64,000 nt of DNA from Zoroaster sp. YZ-2022 (GCA_029582265.1 CM055823.1:15512060-15576059); one strand, 5' to 3'; shown: positions 34,205 through 45,344, numbered from the stretch's first letter. Notes: a model not told the origin generated them from the letters alone. Program-made: numbers and translations.

Positions 34205-34374
34205 CAAAAGCAATTCAATTTTTATACATGTCGTTGGCCAGGGATCACACCCCCATGGAAGCCGCTGTCTGGGGATCACAAGGATAGGCTTTTGAAAGTC
34301 ATGATATTAAGTATTATATTGGGTTTGGAACCTGAGCTGGTTTAGCCTTATTAGAATTACTGAGGTTTACAAAC

Positions 34375-34493
34375 ACAAGACAGAACATCTTGGACCTGTC
34401 ACAGTCATATTTAATGAAACTCTAGAGAGGCAACTATGAGCTTCTACATAAAATACACACGGCCTGCCTCCAGTGGGTGGTTAGGTTAAATTC
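34375..34493 (+). pseudogene. Pseudo-exon 1 of the recombinase-like gene copy
   Basis: The exon body matches 48734-48851. About 21 bases holding the pyrimidine tract and acceptor AG in Y2 (TACAATACATTTCTCATTTC) are deleted here. A 2-base insertion (CAACTATGAGC against CAACTGAGC) shifts the frame and creates a stop. It cannot be spliced or translated like its sister. Confidence 0.8.
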
Positions 34494-34823
34494 TTATTCT
34501 CACCCTCTATGTCAAATTTCTTTTATATTTATAACACACATCTTGTTGATTCTTTATCCTTAATGGCTAAAACACAGTAACAAAGGGTTCTGAAATTTAC
34601 ATGAACCGTGAACTAGAGTCTTGAATTGTTTCCCCTTGCACGTCCAGACACATAGTTTGATCCTCGTATAGTCATGTATAGTATAACGCACCCATGGATT
34701 GTTAATGCTTAATTATTGTAAACCCAACAGTCAGACATGATCAGTTTACTTTATTCTCAGAGGAAGAAATTTAACTATAAATATATATATCGATGGAAAT
34801 AATGCGAACACTAAGCATACCAG

Positions 34824-34917
34824 GTGCTATGGTCAGAACATATTCACCTTTGTTTGTTGGGACAGGAGGCAAACCATCATTATATATATGCAATCATGCA
34901 AAACAGCTACAACAAAG
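34824..34917 (+). pseudogene. Exon 2 copy of the recombinase-like gene (open here)
   Basis: Between CATACCAG and AAAG/GTATGTG the frame reads AMVRTYSPLFVGTGGKPSLY, then NHAKQLQQR. Unlike most Y1 exons this one is open through the point where the Y2 copy (about 49567-49661) shifts frame. The upstream and downstream exons in Y1 are dead, so it is listed as part of a pseudogene. Confidence 0.6.
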
Positions 34918-36089
34918 GTATGTGATATTATATCTATCTATAGATCACTGGGTTTATCGAGTTCATCATCTAGAACTATCAGTGGAGGATTCAGTGTCAA
35001 GCCGCAAGCCTGCTCTGATTGTGACGATATACCCCTTTAGGAAAGCATCCTCATGAAAGCATTACACTAACTCTAACTGGTTTAAGCATAAAAAGGGTTT
35101 GGATACATCCTTCATTACCATTGCAATATCCAATATACTTTTATACATACAAATTCAAGTTGCAGGATGTCATCAGTATATGATGTAATCTAAAATATTC
35201 TGAGAGCGGGAATGAAAGGGTAATTTTTTCCTAATTATTTCAGGGAGTAACTGAGTGAATTATACTTGTAATGTAATATGTTAATGGTGCCGGAAATACT
35301 GAACACCTTGAGAAGTTATTCCACTTGACAATGTATGAATGAAATACTCAAATTTTAAATGGATCATTGGACATTGAAACATTTCCCACATTTTAACAAA
35401 TACAAACAAATGTAAACATATTTTCTACAGTTTGGCTTGTATACATCTCTTGATTCTATAAGTATATGGATGTATTCACATTCATTTATTAACCATTGGT
35501 GTATATACACTCCTTTAATTATAAGATGGTGAGGTCTGCATTTCAATAAGTTGATCATGTAAATGCACACTGCAGAATGGGTGGATCAGTTCCACCAACA
35601 GGGCGATTGCTGTGTTCTGTTCCCTGTTAAAATAATGTAATAAATTGATTTGTTTACAGTAAAACATTTTTTCCATCAAATCTGATGAGGAGATTGATTT
35701 CAGAAGTTGCTATATTTGCCAAATTAATATTTGTTCTGGTGATCATTGGTAGTTGTAAGCCTTTAAATTCATGTTTTGAGGACACACGAAACACAGTGTA
35801 CATGAATTAGGCGTGATGCAAAACAATCTTTGTCATTCTGATTGGTTCAACTGCATTGGCTTTGCACAAAAGAGCTGGCAAACGTAGCACATATGCACTG
35901 CTGTGATTTTCATAAGTCATGTCTTTATCATCCATTAATACACCCAAAGTGATTACGTTTTGTCCAATCAGATTGTCTCAACTGTCTTGGTCATTTATGA
36001 ATAACAGTTAATGCTGCCCTTTAGTCTGAAATCCTCATTGAAGGCATTCTTTACTTAATAATGTGTCATCTATCCTTGATTTCTTAAGA

Positions 36090-36155
36090 TTGCAGCATCT
36101 ACATCAGAAATACACTGATGAGGACCCTCTTGCAAGTACATCATTTGTATGCCAG
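36090..36155 (+). pseudogene. Pseudo-exon matching 52669-52740
   Basis: GCATCTACATCAG...TTTGTATGCCAG/GTAAAG is kept, but ATACACTGATGAGG is two bases shorter than ATACACACCGATGAGG in Y2, giving an in-frame TGA. The acceptor TTAG of Y2 is TAAG here. Confidence 0.7.
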
Positions 36156-36214
36156 GTAAAGAATTTGTTTTGACTCATCCAAAATTAATCATGCCTTTTG
36201 ATGCCCTTGTCATA

Positions 36215-37667
36215 AACTACTCAAAAAAATCATAAAGGATCAAACATTTGCCTTTAAATTTCAGCCAGGTGTATACCTATTGATTTTACTTTATTGTACA
36301 CTGCAGCACATGTTCATGCTTGGTTAAACCAGAGAATGTCACATGATGCAATTGTTCTCAGTCATGTGTTTCAGAGTCCAGGTTGACTGGAAAGGGATCA
36401 AAAACATTTGCGATGTGCATTGGTAGGTATTTCAAGACAAATGGCCATCTTCACTGTCTTTGCACATTAATTCTGGTGGTAGTCACTTGTGGTGTTCGAG
36501 ACAACTTACTGAAGATGAAGTTGCCAGAGCAGTTCAAATGATTGAAGATGGGATGACTGTGAAGCAAGTGGCTGATAGACTTGGAGAGTCTAAGAGTGTC
36601 ATTAGTAGAGGTGTACAGAGGTACAGAGAGACTGGTCAATACCACAGGAGACCTGGACAAGGTCGGCCAAGGGCCAACCCCTGCCCAAGACTGCTACCTG
36701 AGAATTCTGACCACTAGGAACCGGTTCCATATACAGCTGTCCAACTGCGTGGTGCCTTCCACAATGCAACAGGAGTGCAAGTTTTTGAACCAGACGCAAC
36801 TTTGCCTACAACACTCATGTGGACTGGCAGCTCAGACACTGACCCCGTTCTTTACCAATGAATCCAGGTTTTGTGTTTCGACTAACGATAGACGTGTCCG
36901 AGTCTGAGAGAGAGAGAGGACATCGTTTTCATGGACAACATGGTGGAACACGATCATTTGGAGGTTCAGTAATGGTCTGGGAGGAATCAGCATTGGGGGT
37001 CGTCCCTGGGGTGGGATTAATGCACAGCGCTACCTCAATGAGATCCTTATCCCAATTGTTATGCCATATGCTGGTGCAGTAGGTGAAACTTGTGTTAATG
37101 GATGACAATGCCTGTCCGCACAGAGTTAGGGTGGTGAACAACTTCCTTGAAGAGGAAGGATTCAGCGAATGGACTGGCCAGCACGATACCCTGACCTTAA
37201 TCCCCTTGAACATTGGTGGGACCTGCTTCAGCGCACTGTTTGAAGGCAGCCACGTCCCCTCAGACAGTACAGGAACTCACTGAAGCACTCCGTAGGGCCT
37301 GGCAAGATATTGGCCAAGATGTCATTCACAGACTCATCAAAGCATCTCCGCAACGCTGCAGGGAGTGTATCTCGCAACCGTGGAGGTCCCACACGGTATT
37401 GAGATGACAGAAAAAGACAGCTAAGACACTGAAAATCCTGATTTGAATTCCTTCTGCTTTTGTGCTCATGGTGTTGACCAAACTGTTTTTTCAATGTCAT
37501 GGGTCTTTTGTACTCTGCAGTGCAAGTGCATTGGACTGGAACAAAGTGTGTCTTGTTTTGTTGCCTGAACATAACTGAATAAAATAGCACTCATATGAGT
37601 TACAATGTCAATGCTATTTTTTGAAAATATTAGTAGACAAGTTTGATCCTTTAATTTTTGAGTAGTG
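36215..37667 (+). mobile_element. Tc1/mariner transposon, decayed, with exact empty site
   Basis: The 1453-bp element has ACTACTCAAAAA-type terminal inverted repeats and TA on both sides (36213-36214, 37668-37669). The sister sequence at about 52797 reads GTCATACATTAAAGG with one TA. The transposase remnant lies on the + strand inside it. Confidence 0.93.
36478..37410 (+). pseudogene. Tc1-like transposase, frameshifted
   Basis: The N-terminal paired-like helix-turn-helix domain is readable at 36508-36690 (EVARAVQMIEDGMTVKQVAD, GESKSVISRGVQRY, RRPGQGRPR). The catalytic domain follows in other frames. FTNESRFCVSTNDRRVRV (36851-36904) has Asn where Tc1 enzymes have the first catalytic Asp. MDDNACPHRVRVV (about 37100) keeps the second Asp, and PLNIGGTCF (about 37203) stands where the final NPIEHLW-type block should be. 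Missing catalytic residues plus frame changes show it is inactive. Confidence 0.88.
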
Positions 37668-37669
37668 TA

Positions 37670-37862
37670 CATTAAAGGCAGACTTTCAACAGGGTATGGA
37701 ATCTTTGTTCTAGTTTAAAGATGAACACAGTGACTGAAAATAACTGGCTCATTTATGCTGCAGCAATAGGACCTTATCAATTGGGGGTATTATTTTCGGT
37801 CACTGAGTTAATCTACATCTAGCAGTCGGATTCCATGCCTTGATCGTGATGATATTGTCCCT
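37670..37862 (+). repeat. MITE family Z, copy 1
   Basis: An imperfect inverted repeat. The left part has GCAGACTTTCAACAGGG and AGATGAACACAGTGACTGAA; the right part has TTTCGGTCACTGAGTTAATC and GATCGTGATGATATTGTCCC. The same position in Y2 holds copy 4 (52803-53332), so this insertion predates the Y duplication. Confidence 0.75.
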
Positions 37863-37905
37863 GGCTGATGTGATAATTCATGAAAATTCCCAGATATTAT
37901 TTGTT

Positions 37906-38180
37906 ATAAGATTTGAGGCTTTGCATGGTGGAATATCGATATCATTTTCGGTTTGCGGTAACACTATGTGTTTACTGGAAACATAGAGAATAACCCGTGA
38001 AGTTCCCATGGTTCTCCCTGAACCATATTTCTCACTTAGCGACAGTAGAAAAAAAGCGTTGCCCGACATTGGTTCTCCTTCAACCATTCTCACTTAGCGG
38101 CAGTATAGAGATATGAGTTGTGCGATAAGGTTCTTTTCAGAACCTGTACCTAAGCTTCATGATAGTTGAGATAAACACAT
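37906..38180. mobile_element. Short Penelope-like remnant with target duplication
   Basis: The left end ATAAGATTTGAGGCTTTGCA and hairpin-rich right part (GTTCTTTTCAGAACC, GAGATAAACACAT) match the ends of the full element at 59968-62147, with the interior deleted. GATATTATTT flanks both sides (37893-37902, 38181-38190). Y2 has an uninterrupted AGAATTATTTGTTGCAAATT at about 53360, the empty site, so it inserted after the Y duplication. Confidence 0.85.
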
Positions 38181-38315
38181 GATATTATTTTTGCAAATTG
38201 CATGGTGCCTTAGACAATTTAAGGTCGAGTAGCATGCTTGCATGAAGGACCATTAATAGTGCAAATTACAATATCATTAATTGTGTACATTTGTGTTACT
38301 TATTTGTTTTGGTAG

Positions 38316-38368
38316 AAGAAGATTCTCAAGTCCAAGGAACTGAATCAGCAAAACGTACAAAGCACTCG
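38316..38368 (+). pseudogene. Pseudo-exon matching 53482-53535
   Basis: TTTTGGTAG precedes AAGAAGATTCTCAAGTCC, and the exon ends at CACTCG/GTAAGT. One G is missing after the acceptor relative to Y2, making 53 instead of 54 bases, so the phase is broken. Confidence 0.7.
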
Positions 38369-38849
38369 GTAAGTTTATCACATGATGCTAATAGTGAAAA
38401 AATTAAAACTGTGATCAGTTTTGGTATTATGGAAATTACTGCATGCTCATCATACACATATACAATGTATACTACTATAGCTGAGTGAGCTGCAGTAGCC
38501 TTTCAAATTCAAAATAACCGAATAAACATAAAAAGTTACAATTTGTTTTATGCACACAATGTACATTTCTTGGTTCTCATTTAGAATGACTTTATTAGTA
38601 AATAAAGGTGACTGAACTGGTGATTGTGTAATCAAATGACAATGATCTGTGTGTGAGTTATATAAAACAAATATTAATTGAGTGCCTTTATTTTTGAAAA
38701 ATGGTTAGAATTATATCACTGTCTCATATCACTCGGATTGCCTTGTGAAATGGGACAGTTCAGATAAGTTACCTAATGTGATATAATTCTATTCATGTGA
38801 CCCTGAGGCACCTAATATTTATAATTATACTATTATTATTATTTCACAG

Positions 38850-38947
38850 ACCATCAAATTCTATCGCCCATCTGCAAAGCATCCACAATCGGTATTCAGT
38901 ACAAACGTATCAAGCATCAGGAACCGGGTACCCCATTGACCAGAGTG
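38850..38947 (+). pseudogene. Exon copy matching 54487-54584
   Basis: TTTCACAG/ACCATCAAATTC to AGAGTG/GTAAGT is nearly identical to Y2, with one visible difference (AAACGTATC against AAACTTATC). The strong similarity and intact splice sites contrast with the other Y1 exons. Confidence 0.65.
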
Positions 38948-39179
38948 GTAAGTTTGAAATAAAAAACATTCACAGACTATACACATGGGGTTGGCGTTTA
39001 TAGTTAGGTACTCTTTATCTGCATTTTATCTCAGCATTGGGTCAATCTTAACCCAACTTATGGCTGGCAAAGCTTGAATCTGAGCATGCAATAATTGAAG
39101 CTTCTGACCATAATTTAAAGCTAGGTTTAGATGACATTTAATGTATTCATCCATGTTATGATGTACAGGTGTACCAAGC

Positions 39180-39980
39180 AGCTCTAGTTGTCTGCAGATT
39201 GCGCAAATCCCTAGATTGCACTCAACATCACCATCTTTTACGCTTGCCCGAATCACACTGCTTGATCGATGACCACAACTTCGGCCCAAATAAAAGTACA
39301 TTCACATTCACTGCCGTATTGATTGAAAATCATGACAGTTTTCCATGTTAGTGTGTATCGATCCATTGAGCATTTGACGTTTGCAGTAACGTGTACATGA
39401 AGGCCTTATACAGAGATAGGATATTATTTTTGCATCCAATGTTGGTTTGTGAATCATAGTGCCACAGTGATACAGTGTCATCTGTGACACTGTCTTGAGT
39501 ATAAATAAACATAAGGTTTATTCAGCCCTAAACATATCTCACGATGTGCAAAAACATTCATTCTATCACCGTGGACAAATGGATTAAAACTATAATATTC
39601 CAAGAAGTGCGTAGAATGAGAATGATGACTGATTATAAAGATTCAGTGTCAAACTCGGCACGAAAGCAAGAAAAATATACTTAAAAATACAGAGAGTTGT
39701 GAACGTGAATATTTTATGTTAGATGTGAAAACACTTAAAACAGTAAACCTGACTTAAACCATAACTTAAAGTTAAACCATGGTTCCTAGATCAAATATAG
39801 AAAAAAGAAAAAGGAATGTGAATGACTTTAAACACACAAACCCCTGACTTTGAAGGGCAAAATGGAGGTGTATAACATTTTAAAACATAAAAACCTGACT
39901 TAAAACAGTATATATAACTTAAACCATATAACCTGTGGTCCCTAAGTCCAATATAGAAAAAGAAAAAGGAATCTGACTTA
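39180..39980. other. Interval between Y1 and the Harbinger-like element
   Basis: It contains a local repeat of CTTAAACCATGGTTCCTAGA-type sequence (39740-39830 against 39895-39975, both followed by AATATAGAAAA). No gene is supported. Confidence 0.5.
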
Positions 39981-40910
39981 GGCGCCGTCCAAAGTTTTCA
40001 ACATTTTTTAAGGTCGTACAGAGAGTACTACTTTTCAAGACCCCACCTCCCCTAAAGTAGTACTTTTCAACATTTTTTTTTTCAATGTTGATGCGCATGT
40101 TTTATATAACATTTTACATGTGTGCTGCACTGACTATTAGCAATGTTAACATTGTTGCTGATGATCAATGCAAGTTAAAAACAAAATCAGATGAAAATTA
40201 AATTTTGTCAAAAACAATGTACACATACTTTTTATTGTTTATTTTAAACATACAATCCTAAAAGCATGGCTGGTGTCTTTTTGTAAAAACATTGGTACAG
40301 TCATCATGCAATACTATCACCTTTTCGACGACTCGCTCGAACAACTGAGAACACGTTTGTTCGAGACGAAGTGGGGGGGTGTTTCTAGCCGCCTTCCAAT
40401 CTGATTGAGCTGCTCGCACAAGTTTGTCACGAGCCCCATTGTGACTGTTTACGTAGACGTGAGCATTGATGTAATTTTCGTAGAGGTTTGACGGTGATTT
40501 ATGTACGACAGATGACAAAGTAATGATGTATTTGAGGTCGGAAGAAAAGCGATCGGACTGCAACAAGTGCGACGCCATGATCATTGGCAGTGACAACCTC
40601 GTGCCATGTGTACAAACTCCAAAACACCGGTAGAGCGCGGTGTGGGGCATGGCGTGCACGATGTCCATGCACAGCTGTGGGAACGATTCGCAGCACAGTC
40701 GTGTCAAAGGTCATTCATTCATGCCCGCACATTCGCTCTACTCAGGCCACCGTACATACACGTATGAAAAAGAAAACCAATTATATAATTTTCCTTCGCT
40801 GATTGTACGGTACAAAATCAACATTTTATTCACCATTTAAAGTCGACCCCCCTCCCCCCCGTCGTACGCTTTGTACGACCATTAAAATGTTGAAAACTGT
40901 GGACGGCCCC
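39981..40910. mobile_element. PIF/Harbinger-like DNA element with TTA duplication
   Basis: The ends are inverted repeats of about 38 bp: GGCGCCGTCCAAAGTTTTCA at the left and, reading inward from the right, GGGGCCGTCCACAGTTTTCA. They are flanked by TTA on both sides (39978-39980, 40911-40913). A 3-bp TWA target and GGGxCCGTCC ends fit PIF/Harbinger or the related ISL2EU group. It contains one sizeable minus-strand ORF. No transposase was recognised, so it is probably non-autonomous. Confidence 0.8.
40258..40707 (-). CDS. Hypothetical protein inside the Harbinger-like element
   Basis: A 149-codon open frame starts at 40707 (MTRLCCESFPQLCMDIVHAM) and stops at 40258. It is Cys/His-containing (CCESF, HTALYRCFGVC, HDDC) with no domain I recognise. 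It fills about half of the element. It could be the second ORF of a Harbinger-type element or a captured fragment. No splice or promoter evidence was seen. It is one of the longest unbroken non-retroelement frames in the window. Confidence 0.4.
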   Translation of the reverse strand: MTRLCCESFPQLCMDIVHAMPHTALYRCFGVCTHGTRLSLPMIMASHLLQSDRFSSDLKYIITLSSVVHKSPSNLYENYINAHVYVNSHNGARDKLVRAAQSDWKAARNTPPLRLEQTCSQLFERVVEKVIVLHDDCTNVFTKRHQPCF

Positions 40911-40913
40911 TTA

Positions 40914-42177
40914 GATGGGCAAAATTTAAAAGAGTAAATCTGTCGTAAAATTAGAGCTTAATTTAAACCGAAGAACTAATGGATGTGTATAAAGGCACAA
41001 CTATGATGAAGTTTATTTGAAAACTGAAAAGGAAAAGGAATTAGGGTGAAAAAGATTTTAAACTAAAAGCAAGATTTAATTAAGTAGCATGGATTAGATT
41101 ATGAATAAAATGAATAAAAAACGACATTGGGTCACAATAGGAGTGATGTTTACGCTTTGGTAAAAAGAACGAAAACTTAAAGTGAAATTGATACAATGAG
41201 TGTAAAGAGTGTAAGTATTAATACAAAATCTGATGAAGGTGGCATGAAAATAGAAGAGTGCAAAAACGGGTACCAGTAAACATTGGTAACTATAAACAAA
41301 ACAAAAATTGAAGGTTTAATATGAGAGTGGACCAGCAAGAGGGGAGGGGGGGGGGGGGGTGTAGTAACTATTGAAAACATCAAAAGGATAACAACTGTGT
41401 GTAAGATACACAACGTGCGGTGCGTGGACTTAGTGTATATGACATGCAATGCAAGATGTGGCAGCTGAAGCTGGCCATCAATGGACAACAACAACAACAA
41501 CAACAAACTGTGAAGACAAGTGATTAAAAACCAGTTGAATGAAGCCGATAGAAAAAGGACACCTTACTGCAACTAAAAAGGATAGCCATAAATGATAATG
41601 TAATCACACGACGATGGTGAAAAGCAAGAACTGTGAAACGCAGAGACAATTGAATTACCAATACGGAAGGATAAAAGGGTAAAATGGTTGACGGTGAAAA
41701 AAAAAAAAAATACCTGGATAAATGAGACACGTGGAAGCCATGCACCATAGCACATGAAGGGTAAACGAAGGATATTAAGATGTAAGGGAAAAGGTTGACA
41801 AAAAAGTTTAAAATAAATTACTAAAAGACAATTAAAAAAAAATCAAAATGAGTAGACGTTGAAATGCATTTGTACAGACAAACGTAAAACAAGTAAGGAC
41901 AAAACTAGGGATTAACGTCAATCTTTTAAATCCCAGAATGTAAAAAAATAATAAGAAGAAGAAATTAACTCTCTTACTTTTAGACGTACAATTTTGCTTA
42001 CTAGTGTGTGTATATACACTCAATGAATCCATACGTATGACAGTTTTATGAAAAGTGGGAAAACTGTGTAGAACATATTACTTATGCAATTGAACAGTGT
42101 AGATGTATTTCCACATAAAACCTTACGACTGACAGTTTCTTTAAAAAGGTGAAATAACTGTAGTATACAAATATTGA
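40914..42177. other. AT-rich interval with simple repeats
   Basis: It contains a G homopolymer tract (about 41339-41359) and an ACA repeat (about 41489-41505). A minus frame of 109 codons (41177-41506) is built mostly from low-complexity Leu/Pro and is not believed. No gene is supported. Confidence 0.5.
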
Positions 42178-42435
42178 TTGCTACGAGTGGTACAGAAAAA
42201 CTAGCCTCCCAAGGTGATCCCTGGACCGTTCTATTTTACTGAGGTGAAGCCAAGGGAAAATAGAACGCTCCAGGGATCACTTAGGGAGACTAGTTTACTA
42301 GTCCAAAATGCTCCCTCCTCCGTTCACAGTGTCTTATTTTTATAATAATTTTGTAATTTGTCGCTGTGACAAATTGCATAGGAGACTGTGAATGGAAGAA
42401 GCATTCGACTAAGTTTTACTGTACCACGAGTGAAA
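42178..42435. repeat. Nested fold-back element
   Basis: The outer arms GTGGTACAGAAAAACTA (42187-42203) and GTTTTACTGTACCACGAG (about 42413-42430) are inverted. Inside are two further hairpins. The first has arms CTAGCCTCCCAAGGTGATCC and continues to CTATTTT, paired with 42257-42292. The second has arms ATGCTCCCTCCTCCGTTCAC (from 42308), paired with GTGAATGGAAGAAGCAT (42390-42406). Confidence 0.75.
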
Positions 42436-42449
42436 ACAGTCAACATTTG

Positions 42450-42784
42450 TTTTATAACACCTCATACATAGATTCTGCACAATTTTATTAAGAGACCTTC
42501 TACAATAAATCAAACCAATACATGACTTTCATTAACTTGACAACACTCGAAATTAATTGAAATTCTGTAACAATTATGTAAAACATATTAATTCATGTTG
42601 TAACAACAGCATTGATGCATTTAGACCAATTTCACTGGTTGCCATGGGCTAGTTCATTGGTTGCCATGGGCTAGTCTTTCCTTGTTTGCTTGGCATTACA
42701 GTAAAAAATAGCGAATATCATAAGATCATGTGACACGTTCTCAACCAATTATAAGGCACAATCTATGTATGAGGTGTTATAAAA
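42450..42784. mobile_element. MITE with 27-bp terminal inverted repeats
   Basis: TTTTATAACACCTCATACAT at the left is the reverse complement of the right end ATGTATGAGGTGTTATAAAA. The interior holds a tandem GGTTGCCATGGGCTAGT repeat (42639-42678). There is no ORF. Superfamily not assigned. Confidence 0.8.
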
Positions 42785-43149
42785 TAAAATACTATAGGCT
42801 ATATATACGGAAGAAAAATTTCTAGACAAAACCACTAGCTAATAACGTACAATAAACATGTTAAAACCTTTCAAAGTGTTTAGAAAGATTAAACTAATTA
42901 AGGGTTAAAATAAGAATAAGCCCAAAATGATTATTTGGAAAATAAATAAAAATATGAAAATAAATAATATTACATGAAAGTGACTAATAAAACTAATTAT
43001 GATTAATGAATACACAGATGGAGTATGGACATATAGACAATAGGATGAGAAACAACGTGAAAAAAGGCTGAATAACCAATAAGTACTGTAAGCATGGTGC
43101 CGGTGACGGACAAATGCATGGTACACGATAGGAAACGTGCCATGGTCAA

Positions 43150-43304
43150 TGTTTAAGATGAACACACTGAACATTACTGGCTCATTTATTCAGCAGCAAC
43201 GGTCATAACTTTATCATTTTGGGTATTATTTTCAGTCATTGGTTAATCTAAAACAAGTACTCTGATTCCATGCCCTGTTGATCGTGACGATACTGTCCCT
43301 TTAA
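43150..43304 (+). repeat. MITE family Z, copy 2
   Basis: It shares AGATGAACACACTGAACATT, GTATTATTTTCAGTCATTGG and GTTGATCGTGACGATACTGT with copies at 37670 and 52803. It continues into sequence matching 34005-34100. Confidence 0.7.
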
Positions 43305-43439
43305 GTTATGTACTGCGTGGATACATTGCATGCAGTCCTTAAAAGCTGACGAAAGAGGGCGCTTTATCAACATGATCAAGATTTCATAGTTTAGTTTGGA
43401 TATCTGGAATACAGACTTGTGTGAACCATTCATTTGTGA

Positions 43440-44397
43440 GTACTGAATAATTTTAAGATTAACGTTACACTGAGCATAAATGCTTTGATCACTCTGTGCA
43501 ACCGCTATTACTAATACCGGTATTTAGAACCAAGTATAAGCTAGGTTTTCTGCTTGACTGTAACACAACAATTTAGTTTTGTTTGATCATTGAATCTGAG
43601 GATTCAACATTTCAATTGTATATGACTGCCCCTGAAGTGCATCACTCCCATCAGTTGTGATAATCATAACTCAACATTATCATGTAGAGTTATGAGCGAT
43701 TGTATATAATATTTCCGAACAATTCATAAACATCGAACAAATTAAATAGAAAATGATTCAGGTCCTTTTAAGTACATAGTGTATCCAGAATACTCACTGA
43801 ACATTCATAACCAGTATTTTCAAAAAATGAATCAAAAATTTGCCACAACATTTCAAATTTACAGTGAATATTTTTTGTCAAATTCGTGAGTATACTCCTG
43901 TCATAAAATATGATTTTTTATTTATTTTTAAAACAATTTTTTAAATTTGGTTTTATTATTTGAGTAGACTGATTATGTTCAATAAGGATTCAGGATTATG
44001 CTGTGTACTTTAAAGGGACCGTCCATCTTTCTTAGACCACATAATGTTGTTGGCTTGTACATCTGTGGAAAATAGCATAGCCCAATGTGACTTACTTTGG
44101 GCTATGTTACCATAGCTACCCCATCATAACCCCTCCCCAACCACTATACTTCAACCACACCCACAAAATTACACTGAGAGTACAGACCACTAAACCCTGA
44201 GAGTGGAAGAGTAAATCTGTTTAAAGTGTACTACCGGTGTCAATACAATAATTTGCCCCAATTTGATATTAAGGCAGACCTTTGTCTGAAGTCAAAATTA
44301 GGACATAATGTTCTGTCCTGCTCGTGGTTGTAACTGTGAAACTGTGTAACTGTGAAACGAAACCCAGGAAAACTAAGCAGGTTTGTATTAAATAATT
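43440..44397. other. Interval without a gene
   Basis: AT-rich with short frames only. The segment 44013-44330 (GGACCGTCCATCTTTC... ) has the look of another dispersed repeat but has no partner in this window. Confidence 0.4.
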
Positions 44398-44596
44398 TAT
44401 TTTGCAATAATAATAATATTTAATTATTATATGGTGCAGTTCACATAATGTCCCAATGTGCTTTACTGTTACCCCTGGTCATTGAGCCAATCATTCCTGT
44501 AGTCTTTCTCAGCTCCCTGTGGAGTATGCAGCCCCAACCAACCGTATAGCACTTTGGAGGTTTTTTAATACACAATATCAACCTCTACCCTCACAT
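44398..44596 (-). repeat. SINE-related fragment, older
   Basis: Read on the minus strand it has an ACTCCACAGGGAGCTGAGAA block and a run ending AATAATAATAATA, similar in layout to the 3' half of the two SINEs here. It has no tRNA head. It abuts the younger SINE at 44597. Confidence 0.6.
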
Positions 44597-44951
44597 GTGT
44601 CGTGGCCGAGCGGTCTAGCTTACCGGACTCAAGTTCTGGTGTTAGCAGCAGAATGTGGGTTCGAATCCCGGCCGTGACACTTGTGTCCTTGAGCAAGACA
44701 CTTAACCATAATTGCTTCTCTCCACCCAGGGGTTAAATGGGTACCTGTGAGGGCAGAGTTGGTTGATTAGCCCTATATGCGCTGTAATGGCAGCAATTGA
44801 GCTGTATACTCCCCAGGGAGCTGAGATGGTTTCAGGAATGATTTATGAGCCTTATGAGCAGGGGTAATAATATAATGCGCCTTGAGCACCACTCAGTTGG
44901 TGGATACGTGCGCTATATAAGTCCACACATTATTATTATTATTATTATTAA
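44597..44951 (+). mobile_element. tRNA-derived SINE, full length
   Basis: The head has a pol III A box TGGCCGAGCGG (44603-44613) and B box GGTTCGAATCC (44658-44668), as in Leu/Ser-type tRNAs. A central domain follows (CTTGAGCAAGACACTTAACC, CCAGGGGTTAAATGGGTACC), then a 3' region GCGCCTTGAGCACCACTCAG with GCGCTATATAA and an ATT tail. The tail and preceding GCGCTATATAA resemble the LINE end at 1820-1864. A second copy lies at 51146-51499 in reverse. Confidence 0.9.
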
Positions 44952-45143
44952 GATCAACAGGACATGGATTCAGAGTGCTTGTTTTAGATTAAGTCAGTGT
45001 TGAAAATACTTTCCCACATGATAAGGTCATTGCTGCATAAATGAGCTAGTAATTTACAGTCGCTGTGTTCATCTTAAACTAGGACATCGATTTCATGCCC
45101 TGTTGAAAGTCTGCTCTAATCGTGACGATACTGTTCCTTTATG
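44952..45143 (-). repeat. MITE family Z, copy 3
   Basis: It contains inverted arms around GATTCAGAGTGCTTGTTTTA and CATGCCCTGTTGAAAGTCTG, ending CGTGACGATACTGTTCCTTT. It directly follows the SINE tail. A fragment of the Penelope end (GATTTGAGGCTTTTCATGG, about 45148) lies next to it. Confidence 0.65.
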
Positions 45144-45344
45144 TTGGATTTGAGGCTTTTCATGGTGGAGATAGATACTTGAGTTCCTTTAATTCATAAA
45201 GGTAATATAAAGTGCAGGGAGTATTCCAAAACAGTCTATACACTTTTAAAGCAAGTGTAACAGTGGTAATTACTGGATTATCAAATGTATCATCCTCAAG
45301 AAACATGATCATCTACATACATGTATACCAAATAACATTCACTC

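Larger units (their letters stand above)
34205..39180 (+). repeat. Block Y1, degenerate copy of block Y2 (48540-54850)
   Basis: Colinear matches are 34205-34330 with 48540-48665, 34365-34790 with 48725-49160, 34824-35700 with 49567-50830, 36050-36214 with 52595-52798, 37668-37905 with 52803-53370, and 38181-39180 with 53370-54850. Y1 contains Tc1 and Penelope insertions missing from Y2. It lacks about 1.7 kb of Y2 (50830-52595), including the exon with the H...YY motif. All exons in Y1 show damage or altered borders. Confidence 0.88.

Noticed and set aside
41177..41506. 109-codon minus frame rich in Leu and Pro
   Set aside because: Runs through a G/C homopolymer and ACA repeat; composition is low complexity with no motif.
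44601..44680. Functional tRNA gene
   Set aside because: Head of a SINE with repeat body and ATT tail; acceptor stem and 3' end are not tRNA-like.
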